From the NCBI RefSeq assembly GCF_014203695.1, contig NZ_JACHJO010000006.1, positions 124,001 to 188,000 of the forward strand: a stretch of 64,000 bases of DNA, given 5' to 3'. How positions within the stretch are numbered: the stretch's first letter is position 1; each line of letters starts with the position of its first letter. The translations under genes and the position numbers were made by a program. Origin of the DNA: Nocardiopsis algeriensis (GTDB taxonomy: Bacteria > Actinomycetota > Actinomycetes > Streptosporangiales > Streptosporangiaceae). Below are positions 51,421 through 59,786 of the stretch, piece after piece. Below the pieces are notes generated by a model. The model was not told where the DNA came from. It saw only the letters and a program-made list of their open reading frames with translations, and did not search any database.

Positions 51421-52479
51421 ATGGCAGCGCGCACGGTGAAACTGGCCGTCATCCCCGGTGACGGAATCGGCCCCGAGGTGGTCGCCGAGGGCCTCAAGGT
51501 GCTGGAAACGGCGATCGCCCCGCACGACCTGGCCGTGGAGACGACCGAGTACGAGCTCGGCGCCAAGCTCTGGCACCGCACCGGTGAGACGCTGCCCGAC
51601 TCGGTGGAGCAGGAGCTGGCCGGGCACGACGCCGTCTTCCTGGGCGCCGTCGGCGACCCGTCCGTGCCCAGCGGCGTCCTCGAACGCGGCCTGCTGCTGC
51701 GCCTGCGCTTCGACTTCGACCACTACGTCAACCTGCGTCCCGTGCGCCTCTACCCCGGTGTCGAGAGCCCACTGGCGGGTGTGACCCCCGAGGACATCGA
51801 CATGCTCGTCGTCCGCGAGGGCACCGAGGGCCCCTACGCCGGCGCCGGCGGCGTGCTGCGCAAGGGCACCCCGTACGAGATCGCCACGCAGGACAGCGTC
51901 AACACCCGCTTCGGCGTCGAGCGCGTCGTCCGCTACGCCTTCGCCAAGGCCGCCGAGCGCCCGCGCAAGAAGCTCACGCTCGTCCACAAGGACAACGTCC
52001 TGACCTACGCCGGGGAGCTGTGGCAGCGCACCGTCCGCGAGGTCGGCGCCGAGTACCCGCAGGTCGCCGTGGACTACTGCCACGTCGACGCCGCGTCGAT
52101 GTTCTTCGTCAACCAGCCCGCGCGCTTCGACGTCGTGGTCACCGACAACCTGTTCGGCGACATCATCACCGACATCGGCGCCGCCGTCACCGGAGGCATC
52201 GGGCTGGCCGCCAGCGGCAACATCAACCCCGACAACACCTTCCCCAGCATGTTCGAGCCGGTCCACGGCTCGGCGCCCGACATCGCGGGCCAGGGCAAGG
52301 CCGACCCCACCGCGACGGTGCTCTCGGCCGCCCTCATGCTGGACCACCTCGGCGTTCCCGAGGCGGCCCGCCGCATCGAGGCGGCGGTCTCGGCCGACCT
52401 CAAGAGCCGGGGCCACGGTGTCCGCTCCACGTCCCGGATCGGCGACGACCTCGCCGCCCGAGTAGCCGAGCAGGGCTGA
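51421..52479 (+). CDS. leuB: 3-Isopropylmalate dehydrogenase
   Basis: The protein has 352 residues. It oxidatively decarboxylates 3-isopropylmalate to 2-oxoisocaproate in leucine synthesis; with CimA upstream it also handles the citramalate-derived intermediate on the route to 2-oxobutyrate. Key parts are [32 protein letters not shown], the catalytic Lys/Asp region [11 protein letters not shown] and the metal-binding [19 protein letters not shown], then [21 protein letters not shown] at 51421 with CAGAGG upstream. leuA, leuC and leuD are not in the window. Confidence 0.97.
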   Translation: MAARTVKLAVIPGDGIGPEVVAEGLKVLETAIAPHDLAVETTEYELGAKLWHRTGETLPDSVEQELAGHDAVFLGAVGDPSVPSGVLERGLLLRLRFDFDHYVNLRPVRLYPGVESPLAGVTPEDIDMLVVREGTEGPYAGAGGVLRKGTPYEIATQDSVNTRFGVERVVRYAFAKAAERPRKKLTLVHKDNVLTYAGELWQRTVREVGAEYPQVAVDYCHVDAASMFFVNQPARFDVVVTDNLFGDIITDIGAAVTGGIGLAASGNINPDNTFPSMFEPVHGSAPDIAGQGKADPTATVLSAALMLDHLGVPEAARRIEAAVSADLKSRGHGVRSTSRIGDDLAARVAEQG

Positions 52480-52534
52480 CCCCCTTCCCGTCGGCCCTGC
52501 CCTCCTGCTCCGAGGCGCGGCCGGCACCGACACG

Positions 52535-52565
52535 AGGCGCGCCCGGAAACCCTCCGAGCGCGCCT
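52535..52565 (+). terminator. leuB terminator
   Basis: AGGCGCGC (52535-52542) pairs with GCGCGCCT (52558-52565), 8 bp with a 15-nt loop, followed by TTCGC. It lies 56 bases past the leuB stop. Confidence 0.5.
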
Positions 52566-52646
52566 TTCGCACGGGTGCGCTCTTCCGACAGACTAGATCC
52601 GGGCCGGCGGCGCTGCCGGCCTGATGCACCCGAGAGGACCGATGAC

Positions 52647-53765
52647 ATGACCAACGACAACACCACCACAAGCGGGTTGGCGTTCGACATCCAGCTCTCC
52701 GACCGGCGGCGGACCCCGCAGGAACGAGAAGCGCTGCTGGAGAGTCCCGGGTTCGGCCAGGTGTTCACCGACCACATGGTGAGCATCCGCTACACCGAGG
52801 GCAAGGGCTGGCACGACGCCAGGCTGGAGCCGTACGGCCCGCTCAGCCTGGACCCGGCCACGGCCGCCCTCCACTACGCCCAGGAGATCTTCGAGGGGCT
52901 CAAGGCCTACCGCCACCCGGACGGCTCGCTGGCCTCCTTCCGGCCGGAGGCCAACGCGGCCCGCTTCAACCGCAGCGCGGCGCGCATGGCGATGCCCGAG
53001 CTGCCCGAGGAGCTCTTCCTCGAATCCATCAAGCTCCTCCTCGAGCACGACGGCGACTGGGTTCCCGGCAAGCCCGACTTCAGCCTGTACCTGCGCCCGT
53101 TCATGATCGCCACCGACGTGGGCCTGGGCGTCAACCACCCCTCCCGCAGCTACCTGTTCCTGCTCATCGCCTCGCCGGTCGGCTCCTACTTCTCGGGCGG
53201 CATCAAGCCGGTCACGGTGTGGCTGTCCAAGGACTACACCCGGGCGGCACCGGGAGGCACCGGCGCGGCCAAGTTCGCGGGCAACTACGCGGCGAGCTTC
53301 CTCGCCCAGGCCCAGGCCGTGGAGAAGGGCTGCGACCAGGTCGTCTGGCTCGACGCCCGCGAGCACCGCTGGGTGGAGGAGATGGGCGGCATGAACCTGT
53401 GGTTCGTGTTCGGCTCCGGCGAGAACGCCCGCCTGCGCACCCCGGCGCTCACGGGAACGCTGCTGCCGGGCATCACCCGGGACTCGCTGCTGACCCTGGC
53501 CCCCGACCTGGGCATCCCGGCCGAGGAGAAGCCGGTCTCCACCGACGAGTGGCGCGAGGCCGCCGAGTCGGGCGAGCTCACCGAGGTCTTCGCCTGCGGC
53601 ACGGCGGCGGTCGTCACCCCGGTCGGCTTCGTCAAGAGCGACGAGGGCGGTTTCACCGTCGGTGACGGCACCCCCGGCCCGGTGACCATGCGTCTGCGCG
53701 AGGAGCTCGTGGGCCTGCAGACGGGCCTGCGCCCCGACAAGTACGGCTGGATCACCCGCTTCTGA
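52647..53765 (+). CDS. ilvE: Branched-chain amino-acid aminotransferase
   Basis: The protein has 372 residues, PLP fold type IV. It makes the last step to Leu, Ile and Val from their 2-oxo acids with glutamate. The N-terminal part has [14 protein letters not shown]; the PLP lysine is in [25 protein letters not shown] and [14 protein letters not shown] follow. ATG at 52647 with GAGAGGA about eight bases upstream. It is 167 bases after leuB, with a hairpin between, so possibly from a separate promoter. Confidence 0.97.
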   Translation: MTNDNTTTSGLAFDIQLSDRRRTPQEREALLESPGFGQVFTDHMVSIRYTEGKGWHDARLEPYGPLSLDPATAALHYAQEIFEGLKAYRHPDGSLASFRPEANAARFNRSAARMAMPELPEELFLESIKLLLEHDGDWVPGKPDFSLYLRPFMIATDVGLGVNHPSRSYLFLLIASPVGSYFSGGIKPVTVWLSKDYTRAAPGGTGAAKFAGNYAASFLAQAQAVEKGCDQVVWLDAREHRWVEEMGGMNLWFVFGSGENARLRTPALTGTLLPGITRDSLLTLAPDLGIPAEEKPVSTDEWREAAESGELTEVFACGTAAVVTPVGFVKSDEGGFTVGDGTPGPVTMRLREELVGLQTGLRPDKYGWITRF

Positions 53766-53771
53766 TTCCCC

Positions 53772-53798
53772 GGGCCGCCCGGCAGGGCCGGGCGGCCC
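53772..53798 (+). terminator. ilvE terminator
   Basis: GGGCCGCCCGGC (53772-53783) pairs with GCCGGGCGGCCC (53787-53798), a perfect 12-bp stem with a 3-nt loop, seven bases past the ilvE stop. Confidence 0.65.
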
Positions 53799-53819
53799 CC
53801 CGCATCCCCCGAGGTCACC

Positions 53820-54317
53820 TTGTCCGACAACCCCTGGCCCGTCCGCGTCGCGCTCCTGGCATCCGCGGGAGTCGTCGCGGCCGGCATCGCCTACGGAGCC
53901 GCGGGAACGGTCTCCGCGCTGAATCCGCCCCCCGCCCCTCCCACCACCTCCGAGGAGGACGGGCCCCCTCCCGAACGCGTCACCACGTCGCTGCTTCCGA
54001 GCCCTTCCGAAGAAGCGGAAGAGACGGAGGAGGCGGAAGAGCCCCGAGCAGCCCAGGAAGCCCCTGCGGCGGGCACCGCCCCGGGCACCGGAGGCGGCGA
54101 CTCCGGCAGCAGCGGCGGCGGTACGGGCGGCAGCGTCCCGCAGAGCGGGGAAGGGGGCGCCGACCCCCGCGAGCAGATCCTGAACGACATCCTCAACTCC
54201 CCGCAGCCGCGACCTCCCCTGGAGAACCTCTGCGACCAGGCCTGTGTCGACGCCCACCGCGAGGCACAGGAAGAGGCGGTGGTCCCCGAAACGGCGGCGC
54301 CCGGCCCCGAGAACTGA
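53820..54317 (+). CDS. Membrane-anchored low-complexity protein
   Basis: The protein has 165 residues from a TTG at 53820 with GAGG a few bases upstream. One N-terminal membrane segment (VRVALLASAGVVAAGIAYGA) is followed by an exported region rich in Pro, Glu and Gly (SEEAEETEEAEEP, GTGGGDSGSSGGGTGG). The C-terminal part contains one Cys pair (ENLCDQACVDAH) that may form a disulphide. No family is recognised. It lies between ilvE and cimA without evident functional relation. Confidence 0.65.
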   Translation: MSDNPWPVRVALLASAGVVAAGIAYGAAGTVSALNPPPAPPTTSEEDGPPPERVTTSLLPSPSEEAEETEEAEEPRAAQEAPAAGTAPGTGGGDSGSSGGGTGGSVPQSGEGGADPREQILNDILNSPQPRPPLENLCDQACVDAHREAQEEAVVPETAAPGPEN

Positions 54318-54377
54318 GACCTCGGACGGGTGCGGCGGGGGCCGGACCTCCCTTTGTGTCCGGAGAGGGAAATCACA

Positions 54378-54394
54378 GTCTCGGTGGGTGAGAC
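54378..54394. promoter_or_regulatory. Palindromic operator GTCTC-N7-GAGAC upstream of cimA
   Basis: GTCTCGGTGGGTGAGAC; its centre at 54386 is 48 bases upstream of the -10 CACACT (54434), exactly the spacing found at ilvB. The seven central bases differ from those at ilvB while both arms are identical, which argues for a shared protein-binding site. Confidence 0.7.
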
Positions 54395-54433
54395 GATCGG
54401 GCTCTGAACTCCGGTTCTTCCGTTCCCGTGTGG

Positions 54434-54439
54434 CACACT
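54434..54439 (+). promoter_or_regulatory. -10 element of the cimA leader
   Basis: CACACT lies seven bases before the ATG of the leader peptide at 54446, so the leader mRNA would be leaderless. The -35 position (TCCGGT at 18-nt spacing) is poor, consistent with dependence on an activator bound at 54378-54394. Confidence 0.5.
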
Positions 54440-54445
54440 GAGCGC

Positions 54446-54487
54446 ATGCCGTCTCAGGTTCTCATTATCGTGAGGCGCGCCGGCTGA
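54446..54487 (+). CDS. cimA leader peptide
   Basis: A 13-residue peptide, MPSQVLIIVRRAG, with a Val-Leu-Ile-Ile-Val run. Such a run before an attenuator hairpin is the hallmark of control by charged branched-chain tRNAs. It sits immediately downstream of the -10 and runs into the first attenuator stem, like the ilvB leader. Confidence 0.8.
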   Translation: MPSQVLIIVRRAG

Positions 54488-54539
54488 CCGCGGACATCGC
54501 CGGCGCGCCGACCTCTCGTGTCCACGAGGGGTCTTTTTT
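54474..54539 (+). terminator. cimA transcription attenuator
   Basis: First hairpin: GGCGCGCCGGC (54474-54484, the last leader codons) with GCCGGCGCGCC (54499-54509), perfect 11 bp. Directly after it, the terminator: GACCTCTCGTG (54510-54520) with its complement ending GAGGGGTC (54533), one G-U pair, then T6 (54534-54539). GGACA (54492-54496) and TGTCC (54519-54523) are complementary and might form part of an antiterminator, which is speculative. Confidence 0.8.
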
Positions 54540-54591
54540 GTTGGCGCGTCCCGGTCGGCCCACCACAGCATCCACCTTCGGGAGTCCACCC

Positions 54592-56202
54592 ATGAGGGAC
54601 GACAGTTTCCACGTCTTCGACACCACGTTGCGCGACGGGGCCCAGCGCGAGGGGATCAACCTCCGGGTCTCCGACAAGCTGGCCATCGCCCAGCTGCTGG
54701 ACGACTTCGGGGTGGCGTTCATCGAGGGAGGGTGGCCGGGGGCGAACCCCAAGGACACCGAGTTCTTCCAGCGCGCTTCACGAGAGCTGACGCTGAGGCA
54801 CGCGCAACTCACCGCGTTCGGCGCGACCCGCCGGGCCGGTGGGAAGGCCGCCGACGATCCCCAGGTGGCCGCCCTGCGCGACAGCGGCGCACCGGTCGTC
54901 ACCCTTGTCGCCAAGAGTGACGACCGGCACGTCGAACGCGCACTGCGCACGACCCTCGACGAGAACCTCGCCATGGTCGCCGACACGGTGTCCTACCTGC
55001 GCGAGCACGGACAGCGCGTGTTCGTGGACTGCGAGCACTTCTTCGACGGCTACCGCCACAACCCCTCGTACGCGCTCGACGTCGTGCGCGCCGCCGCCGA
55101 GGCCGGCGCCGACGTCGTCGTGCTGTGCGACACCAACGGGGGCATGCTCCCCTCCGACGTCTTCCGCACCGTCACCGAGGTGCGCGAGGCGACCGGCGCC
55201 CGACTGGGCGTCCACGCCCAGGACGACACCGGCTGCGCGGTCGCCAACACCCTCGCCGCCGTCGAGGCGGGCGCCACCCACGTGCAGTGCACCGCCAACG
55301 GCTACGGCGAGCGCGTGGGCAACGCCAACCTCTTCTCCGTGGTGGGGGCGCTGGCCCTCAAGCACGGCCGCGACGTCCTGCCCGAGGGCTGCCTGGGCGA
55401 GATGACGCGGGTCTCGCACGCCATCGCCGAGATCGTCAACCTGGCGCCGGACACCCACCAGCCCTACGTGGGGGTGTCGGCGTTCGCGCACAAGGCGGGC
55501 CTGCACGCCTCCGCCATCAAGGTCGACCCCGACCTGTACCAGCACACCGACCCCGAGCTGGTCGGCAACTCCATGCGCATGCTCGTCTCCGACATGGCCG
55601 GGCGCGCCTCGATCGAGCTCAAGGCCAAGGAGTTGGGCCTGGACCTGTCCGGGGACCGCACCCTGTCGGGCCGGGTGGTGGACCGGGTCAAGGGCCTGGA
55701 GCTGTCCGGCTACAGCTTCGAGGCGGCCGACGCCTCCCTGGAGCTGCTGCTGCGCGAGGAGATGGGCCGGCCGGTCCGCTACTTCGGGACCGAGTCGTGG
55801 CGGGTCCTCACCGAGCGCCGCCCGCGCAAGGACACGAGCCCGCTGACCAGCGAGTACGAGAGCCTCACCGAGGCGACCGTGAAGCTGACGGTCAAGGGCG
55901 AGCGCGTCATCGCCACCGCGGAGGGCAACGGCCCGGTCAACGCGCTGGACCGTGCGCTGCGCTCCTCGATGGAGGGTGTCTACCCCGAGCTGGCACGGCT
56001 GGAGCTGACCGACTACAAGGTCCGCATCCTGGAGGGCAGCTCGGGCACCAACGCCATCACCCGCACGCTCATCACCTTCGGCGACGGCGCGGGGGAGTGG
56101 ACCACGGTGGGCGTGGGCGCCAACGTGGTGGACGCCTCGTGGGTCGCCCTGGAGCAGGCCTTCACCTACGGCCTCCTCCGGCAGGGCTACCCCCAGGAGT
56201 AG
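54592..56202 (+). CDS. cimA: (R)-citramalate synthase
   Basis: The protein has 536 residues. It condenses acetyl-CoA with pyruvate to citramalate, the first step of threonine-independent isoleucine synthesis. The HMGL-like TIM barrel has FDTTLRDGAQREGINL, the metal-binding VHAQDDTGCAVAN and VQCTANGYGERVGNANL, then GLHASAIKVDP. A C-terminal LeuA-like regulatory domain (from KLTVKGERVIATAEGNGPVNALDRAL) usually binds the end product. Length and the GWPGANPKD motif fit CimA rather than 2-isopropylmalate synthase or homocitrate synthase. ATG at 54592 with GGGAG eight bases upstream. The BCAA attenuator upstream supports the assignment. Confidence 0.93.
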   Translation: MRDDSFHVFDTTLRDGAQREGINLRVSDKLAIAQLLDDFGVAFIEGGWPGANPKDTEFFQRASRELTLRHAQLTAFGATRRAGGKAADDPQVAALRDSGAPVVTLVAKSDDRHVERALRTTLDENLAMVADTVSYLREHGQRVFVDCEHFFDGYRHNPSYALDVVRAAAEAGADVVVLCDTNGGMLPSDVFRTVTEVREATGARLGVHAQDDTGCAVANTLAAVEAGATHVQCTANGYGERVGNANLFSVVGALALKHGRDVLPEGCLGEMTRVSHAIAEIVNLAPDTHQPYVGVSAFAHKAGLHASAIKVDPDLYQHTDPELVGNSMRMLVSDMAGRASIELKAKELGLDLSGDRTLSGRVVDRVKGLELSGYSFEAADASLELLLREEMGRPVRYFGTESWRVLTERRPRKDTSPLTSEYESLTEATVKLTVKGERVIATAEGNGPVNALDRALRSSMEGVYPELARLELTDYKVRILEGSSGTNAITRTLITFGDGAGEWTTVGVGANVVDASWVALEQAFTYGLLRQGYPQE

Positions 56203-56214
56203 ACCCTGCGGCGA

Positions 56215-56259
56215 GGGGCCCTCCGTCCGAACCCGAGAACCGGACAGAGGGCCCCTTTT
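56215..56259 (+). terminator. cimA terminator
   Basis: GGGGCCCTC-GTCC (56215-56228) pairs with GGAC-GAGGGCCCC (56242-56255) with one mismatch inside, followed by TTTT. It lies 12 bases past the cimA stop. Confidence 0.75.
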
Positions 56260-56515
56260 GTGTACCCATTTCCCTGGAGGCAACTTTGAGTGAGTAAGTG
56301 CTTACCTGCAAGCCATAGACCGTGTGTCCCACATCACCCGATACTTCAACCTTTGGGAAAGTGCGCGGACACGAACGGTGAAAAGTGCTGGTCATAACCC
56401 GGATGCGTTCTCGTGTTGGGAGCCGGTTCTCCTCGGCGAGGAGCGCAGGTCACCTGCCCCATGAAGACTGCGGGACGTGTCTTCACCCACCATCCCCCGG
56501 GGAAGGGAGGCGCGC
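56260..56515. other. Regulatory region of the sugar ABC operon
   Basis: About 250 bases with no gene. It contains an inverted repeat GTAAG-TG-CTTAC (56294-56305), which might be a repressor site, but the flanks do not extend it. No sugar-regulator gene is adjacent in the window. Confidence 0.4.
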
Positions 56516-57439
56516 GTGACCGCACCGGCACCCCCGTCCCCCGCCCCGCCGCGCGCCCGCTCCGAGAGGTTCGGGGAGACCGCGCTGGCGTGGGGCTTCC
56601 TCGCCCCCTCCCTCGCGGTCTTCGCGCTCTTCCTCGTCTATCCGCTCGGCCGGACCGTCTACCTGTCGCTGCACGGCAACGACATCATCGGACGCCCCGA
56701 CCGGTTCGTCGGACTCGGCCACTTCGCGGAGATGGCCTCGCCCGAGTTCGGCCAGGTGCTGCTGACCACCCTGCTCTTCACCGCCGGAACCGTCGTGCCC
56801 GGTGTGGCGGGGGCACTCGCCGTCGTTCTCCTCCTCGAAGGGGTGATCCGCGGGCAGCGCCTGCTGCGCGGTGCCTTCGCGCTCCCGTTCGCCTTCTCGG
56901 TGGCCAGCGCCTCGGTCGTCTTCACCGTCTTCTACAGCCCCGGCAACGGCGTGCTCAACGGCATCCTGTACCGGCTCGGACTCGACCAGGTCCCCTGGCT
57001 CACCTCCCAGGAGATGGCCCTGTGGTCCGTGTGCATCACCACGGTGTGGATGAACCTCGGCTACGGGGTGCTCGTCCTCGCCGCGGGGATCGGCTCCATC
57101 CCCAGGGAGGTCAACGAGGCCGCCCGCATCGACGGCGCCACCGGCGTCCGGCTCGCCCGGCACGTCACCGTGCCGCTGCTGGGGCCCCAGCTGTTCTTCC
57201 TCGTCGTGATCTCCACGATCAACGCCCTGCAGAGCTTCGGCCAGATCCACATCCTCACCAGGGGCGGCCCCGTCGGCTCCACGACCACCCTCGTCTACTC
57301 GATCTTCGAGGACGCCTTCGCCTACAGCACGAGCGACTTCGGCCGGGCCAGCGCCCAGGCCCTCGTCCTCCTCCTGGTGGTCCTGGTGTGCACCGCGGTC
57401 CAGTTCGGCGTCATCGAGCGGAAGGTGCACTACGCATGA
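56516..57439 (+). CDS. ABC transporter permease, UgpA-like
   Basis: The protein has 307 residues with six membrane helices. The binding-protein-dependent transport signature (EAA loop) is EVNEAARIDGATGVRLARHV near residue 200. It belongs to the carbohydrate uptake group 1 (MalF/UgpA) class. A GTG at 56516 with GGGAGG five to six bases upstream is chosen over a GTG at 56477. Its stop overlaps the start of the next permease (ATGA), so they are coupled. It forms the channel with the product of 57436. Substrate probably glycerol-3-phosphate or a sugar. Confidence 0.93.
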   Translation: MTAPAPPSPAPPRARSERFGETALAWGFLAPSLAVFALFLVYPLGRTVYLSLHGNDIIGRPDRFVGLGHFAEMASPEFGQVLLTTLLFTAGTVVPGVAGALAVVLLLEGVIRGQRLLRGAFALPFAFSVASASVVFTVFYSPGNGVLNGILYRLGLDQVPWLTSQEMALWSVCITTVWMNLGYGVLVLAAGIGSIPREVNEAARIDGATGVRLARHVTVPLLGPQLFFLVVISTINALQSFGQIHILTRGGPVGSTTTLVYSIFEDAFAYSTSDFGRASAQALVLLLVVLVCTAVQFGVIERKVHYA

Positions 57440-58293
57440 GCACGACAGCCGAGGCGCCCCGCCGCCGGATCCGGCCGGGACAGGTGCTCGGCCGCGCCGG
57501 CGCCCACCTCCTCCTGGCACTGCTGCTGGTGCCGGTCCTCTTCCCCGTCTACTACGCGTTCGCCGGCGCCCTCATGGCTCCGCACGAACTCTCCAGGTTC
57601 CCCGCGCAGCTGGTCCCCACCGGCCTGCACACGGACAACATCCGGGGCGCCCTGGAGGCGGTCCCGCTCGTGCGGATGTACGCGAACTCGCTGACCATGG
57701 CCGGCGTCATCACCGCGGCCCAGCTGATGACCTCGGCCCTGGCCGCCTACGCCTTCGTGTTCCTGCGCTTCCGCGGCAGCGCCGTGGTGTTCGCCCTGTT
57801 CCTGTCCACGCTCATGGTCCCGGGCGAGGCGACCTTCATCCCCAACTACCTCACCATCTCCGCCTGGGGCCTGGCGGACACCTTCGCCGGCCTGGTGCTG
57901 CCCTTCCTCGCCTACGCGTTCGGCACGTTCCTGCTGCGCCAGAGCTTCCGGCAGTTCCCCCGCGAGCTCTACGACGCGGCGCGCATGGACGGCATGGGCC
58001 ACCTGCGGTTCCTGTGGACGATCCTGCTGCCCCTGAGCCGGCCCTCGCTCCTGGCCGTGGGCGTCTACGTGTTCATCACCAGCTGGAACATGTACTTCTG
58101 GCCGCTGATCATCACCCGCAGCACCGAGATGCAGACCCTCCAGATCGGCCTCAACAGCCTCAAGACAGGCGAGTCGACCGACCCCGGACTCCTCCTGGCC
58201 GGCGCCGCGCTCTCCGTTCTGCCCACCCTCGCCCTCGTGATCCTCGGACAGCGCTTCATCGTCCGCGGCCTCACGGCGGGCGCGGTCAAGTAG
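57436..58293 (+). CDS. ABC transporter permease, UgpE-like
   Basis: The protein has 285 residues with six membrane helices and the EAA-type loop ELYDAARMDGMGHLRFLWTI. It is the MalG/UgpE-type partner of the permease at 56516, whose stop codon it overlaps by ATGA. The N-terminus carries a short basic cytoplasmic tail. ATG at 57436. Confidence 0.93.
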   Translation: MSTTAEAPRRRIRPGQVLGRAGAHLLLALLLVPVLFPVYYAFAGALMAPHELSRFPAQLVPTGLHTDNIRGALEAVPLVRMYANSLTMAGVITAAQLMTSALAAYAFVFLRFRGSAVVFALFLSTLMVPGEATFIPNYLTISAWGLADTFAGLVLPFLAYAFGTFLLRQSFRQFPRELYDAARMDGMGHLRFLWTILLPLSRPSLLAVGVYVFITSWNMYFWPLIITRSTEMQTLQIGLNSLKTGESTDPGLLLAGAALSVLPTLALVILGQRFIVRGLTAGAVK

Positions 58294-58332
58294 CGACCCC
58301 GCCGCATCCGACCCCGAACCAGAAAGCGAAGT

Positions 58333-59736
58333 GTGACCATGGGTCTGTCCCCCAGACGGCACGCGACCGGTGCCGCCGCCCTGGCCGCGAGCCTCGGCCT
58401 GCTCCTCAGCGGCTGCTCCGGTGAGGAGGGCGGCTCCGGCGGAGACCTCTCCGCCCCCGGCCCCGAGGTCCTGGAGAACCTGGACGCCCCCGTCGAGGTC
58501 GAGTTCTGGCACAGCATGGACGCCACCAACGGCCAGGTGCTCGACGGCCTCATCGAGGACTTCAACGCGCAGAACGAGGGCCGGATCGAGGTGACCGGCT
58601 CCTTCCAGGGCGACTACGACACCGCGCTGGCCAACCACCGCGCGGCCATCCAGCAGGGCGAGACCGCCGAGCTCGTCATGGTCTTCGACCTGGGCACCCA
58701 GTTCATGATCGACACCGGCCAGACCGTTCCCGCCCAGGAGTTCCTCGACGCCGACGGCTACGACACCTCCTCCATCGAGGGCGCGCTGCTCAACTACTTC
58801 ACGGTGGACGGGCAGCTCCGGTCCTTCCCGTTCAACAACTCCACCCCGCTGATGTACGTCAACCGGGACGCCTTCGAGGAGGCCGGACTCGACCCCGACG
58901 CCCCTCCCGCCACCCTGGCGGAGATCCGCGAGGCCGCCGAGCGGCTCACCGTCCGCGACGACGACGGCAACGTCGTCCGGTACGGCTTCGGCGCCTCCGT
59001 CTACGGCTGGTTCATCGAGCAGTTCATGGCCCGCGCCGGCGTTCCGTACTGCGACGGCGCCAACGGCCGCTCCGCACGCGCCACCGAGGTCCTGTTCGAC
59101 GACCCGAAGGTCGTCGAGACGGTCGAGTGGTGGAAGGACATGATCGAGGACGGGCTCGCCGTCCAGATCGGCCGCAACACCGCCGACGGCCAGGCCGCGT
59201 TCACCTCCGGCCGCGCCGCGATGACCCTGGAGTCCACCGGTTCGCTGGGCGGCTTCATCGAGCAGTCCGACTTCGAGGTGGGCGCCGGCTACTTCCCGCT
59301 CGTCGAGGAGGGGGACCCCGGCGGTTCGATCATCGGCGGCGCCTCCCTGTGGATCAATGGGGAGGGCCACACCGAGCAGGAGGTCCGCGCCTCCTGGGAG
59401 TTCGTCCAGTTCCTGCTGACCCCCGAGTCGCAGTCCGTCTGGCACGCCGGCACCGGCTACCTGGCGGTCAACACCGAGGGGTACGAGGGCGAGGAGGCCC
59501 GGGCACGGGCCGAGGAGTTCCCGCAGTTCGCGGTCGCGGCCGACCAGCTCGCCGACTCCCGGATCGACGAGAACACCGCCGGCTGCATGATGGGCGTCAT
59601 GTCCGAGGCCCGCGCCGCGGCCGAGGAGGGGTGGGAGACGGCCCTGACCAGCGATACCCCGGCCGCCGAGGCGATGTCCGCCGCCGCGGACGGGCTGGAC
59701 ACCTCCATCGAGGAGTACAACGCCTCCGTCGAGTAG
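58333..59736 (+). CDS. ABC transporter substrate-binding lipoprotein, UgpB-like
   Basis: The protein has 467 residues. The signal peptide ends in a lipobox (LLLSGCSG), giving a membrane-anchored binding protein. The mature sequence has VEVEFWHSMDATNGQVLDGL, FPFNNSTPLMYVNRDAFEEAG and TGYLAVNTEGYE, the pattern of glycerol-3-phosphate binding proteins (UgpB) in family 1. GTG at 58333 is taken; ATG at 58339 is possible. It is third in the operon after the permeases. No ATPase gene is present, so a shared ATPase (MsiK/UgpC-type) elsewhere must energise it. Confidence 0.9.
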   Translation: MTMGLSPRRHATGAAALAASLGLLLSGCSGEEGGSGGDLSAPGPEVLENLDAPVEVEFWHSMDATNGQVLDGLIEDFNAQNEGRIEVTGSFQGDYDTALANHRAAIQQGETAELVMVFDLGTQFMIDTGQTVPAQEFLDADGYDTSSIEGALLNYFTVDGQLRSFPFNNSTPLMYVNRDAFEEAGLDPDAPPATLAEIREAAERLTVRDDDGNVVRYGFGASVYGWFIEQFMARAGVPYCDGANGRSARATEVLFDDPKVVETVEWWKDMIEDGLAVQIGRNTADGQAAFTSGRAAMTLESTGSLGGFIEQSDFEVGAGYFPLVEEGDPGGSIIGGASLWINGEGHTEQEVRASWEFVQFLLTPESQSVWHAGTGYLAVNTEGYEGEEARARAEEFPQFAVAADQLADSRIDENTAGCMMGVMSEARAAAEEGWETALTSDTPAAEAMSAAADGLDTSIEEYNASVE

Positions 59737-59742
59737 CGGTCG

Positions 59743-59777
59743 CCGGGGCGGGCCGGGGGAGCCCCGGCCCGCCCCGG
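59743..59777. terminator. Bidirectional 16-bp hairpin terminator
   Basis: CCGGGGCGGGCCGGGG (59743-59758), 3-nt loop, CCCCGGCCCGCCCCGG (59762-59777). It sits between the convergent substrate-binding-protein and DUF3152 genes and ends both. Confidence 0.75.
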
Positions 59778-59786
59778 GAGCCGGCC

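Noticed and set aside
56294-56305. GTAAG-TG-CTTAC repeat as a TetR-type operator
   Set aside because: Arms are only 5 bp, flanks do not match, and there is no regulator gene nearby.
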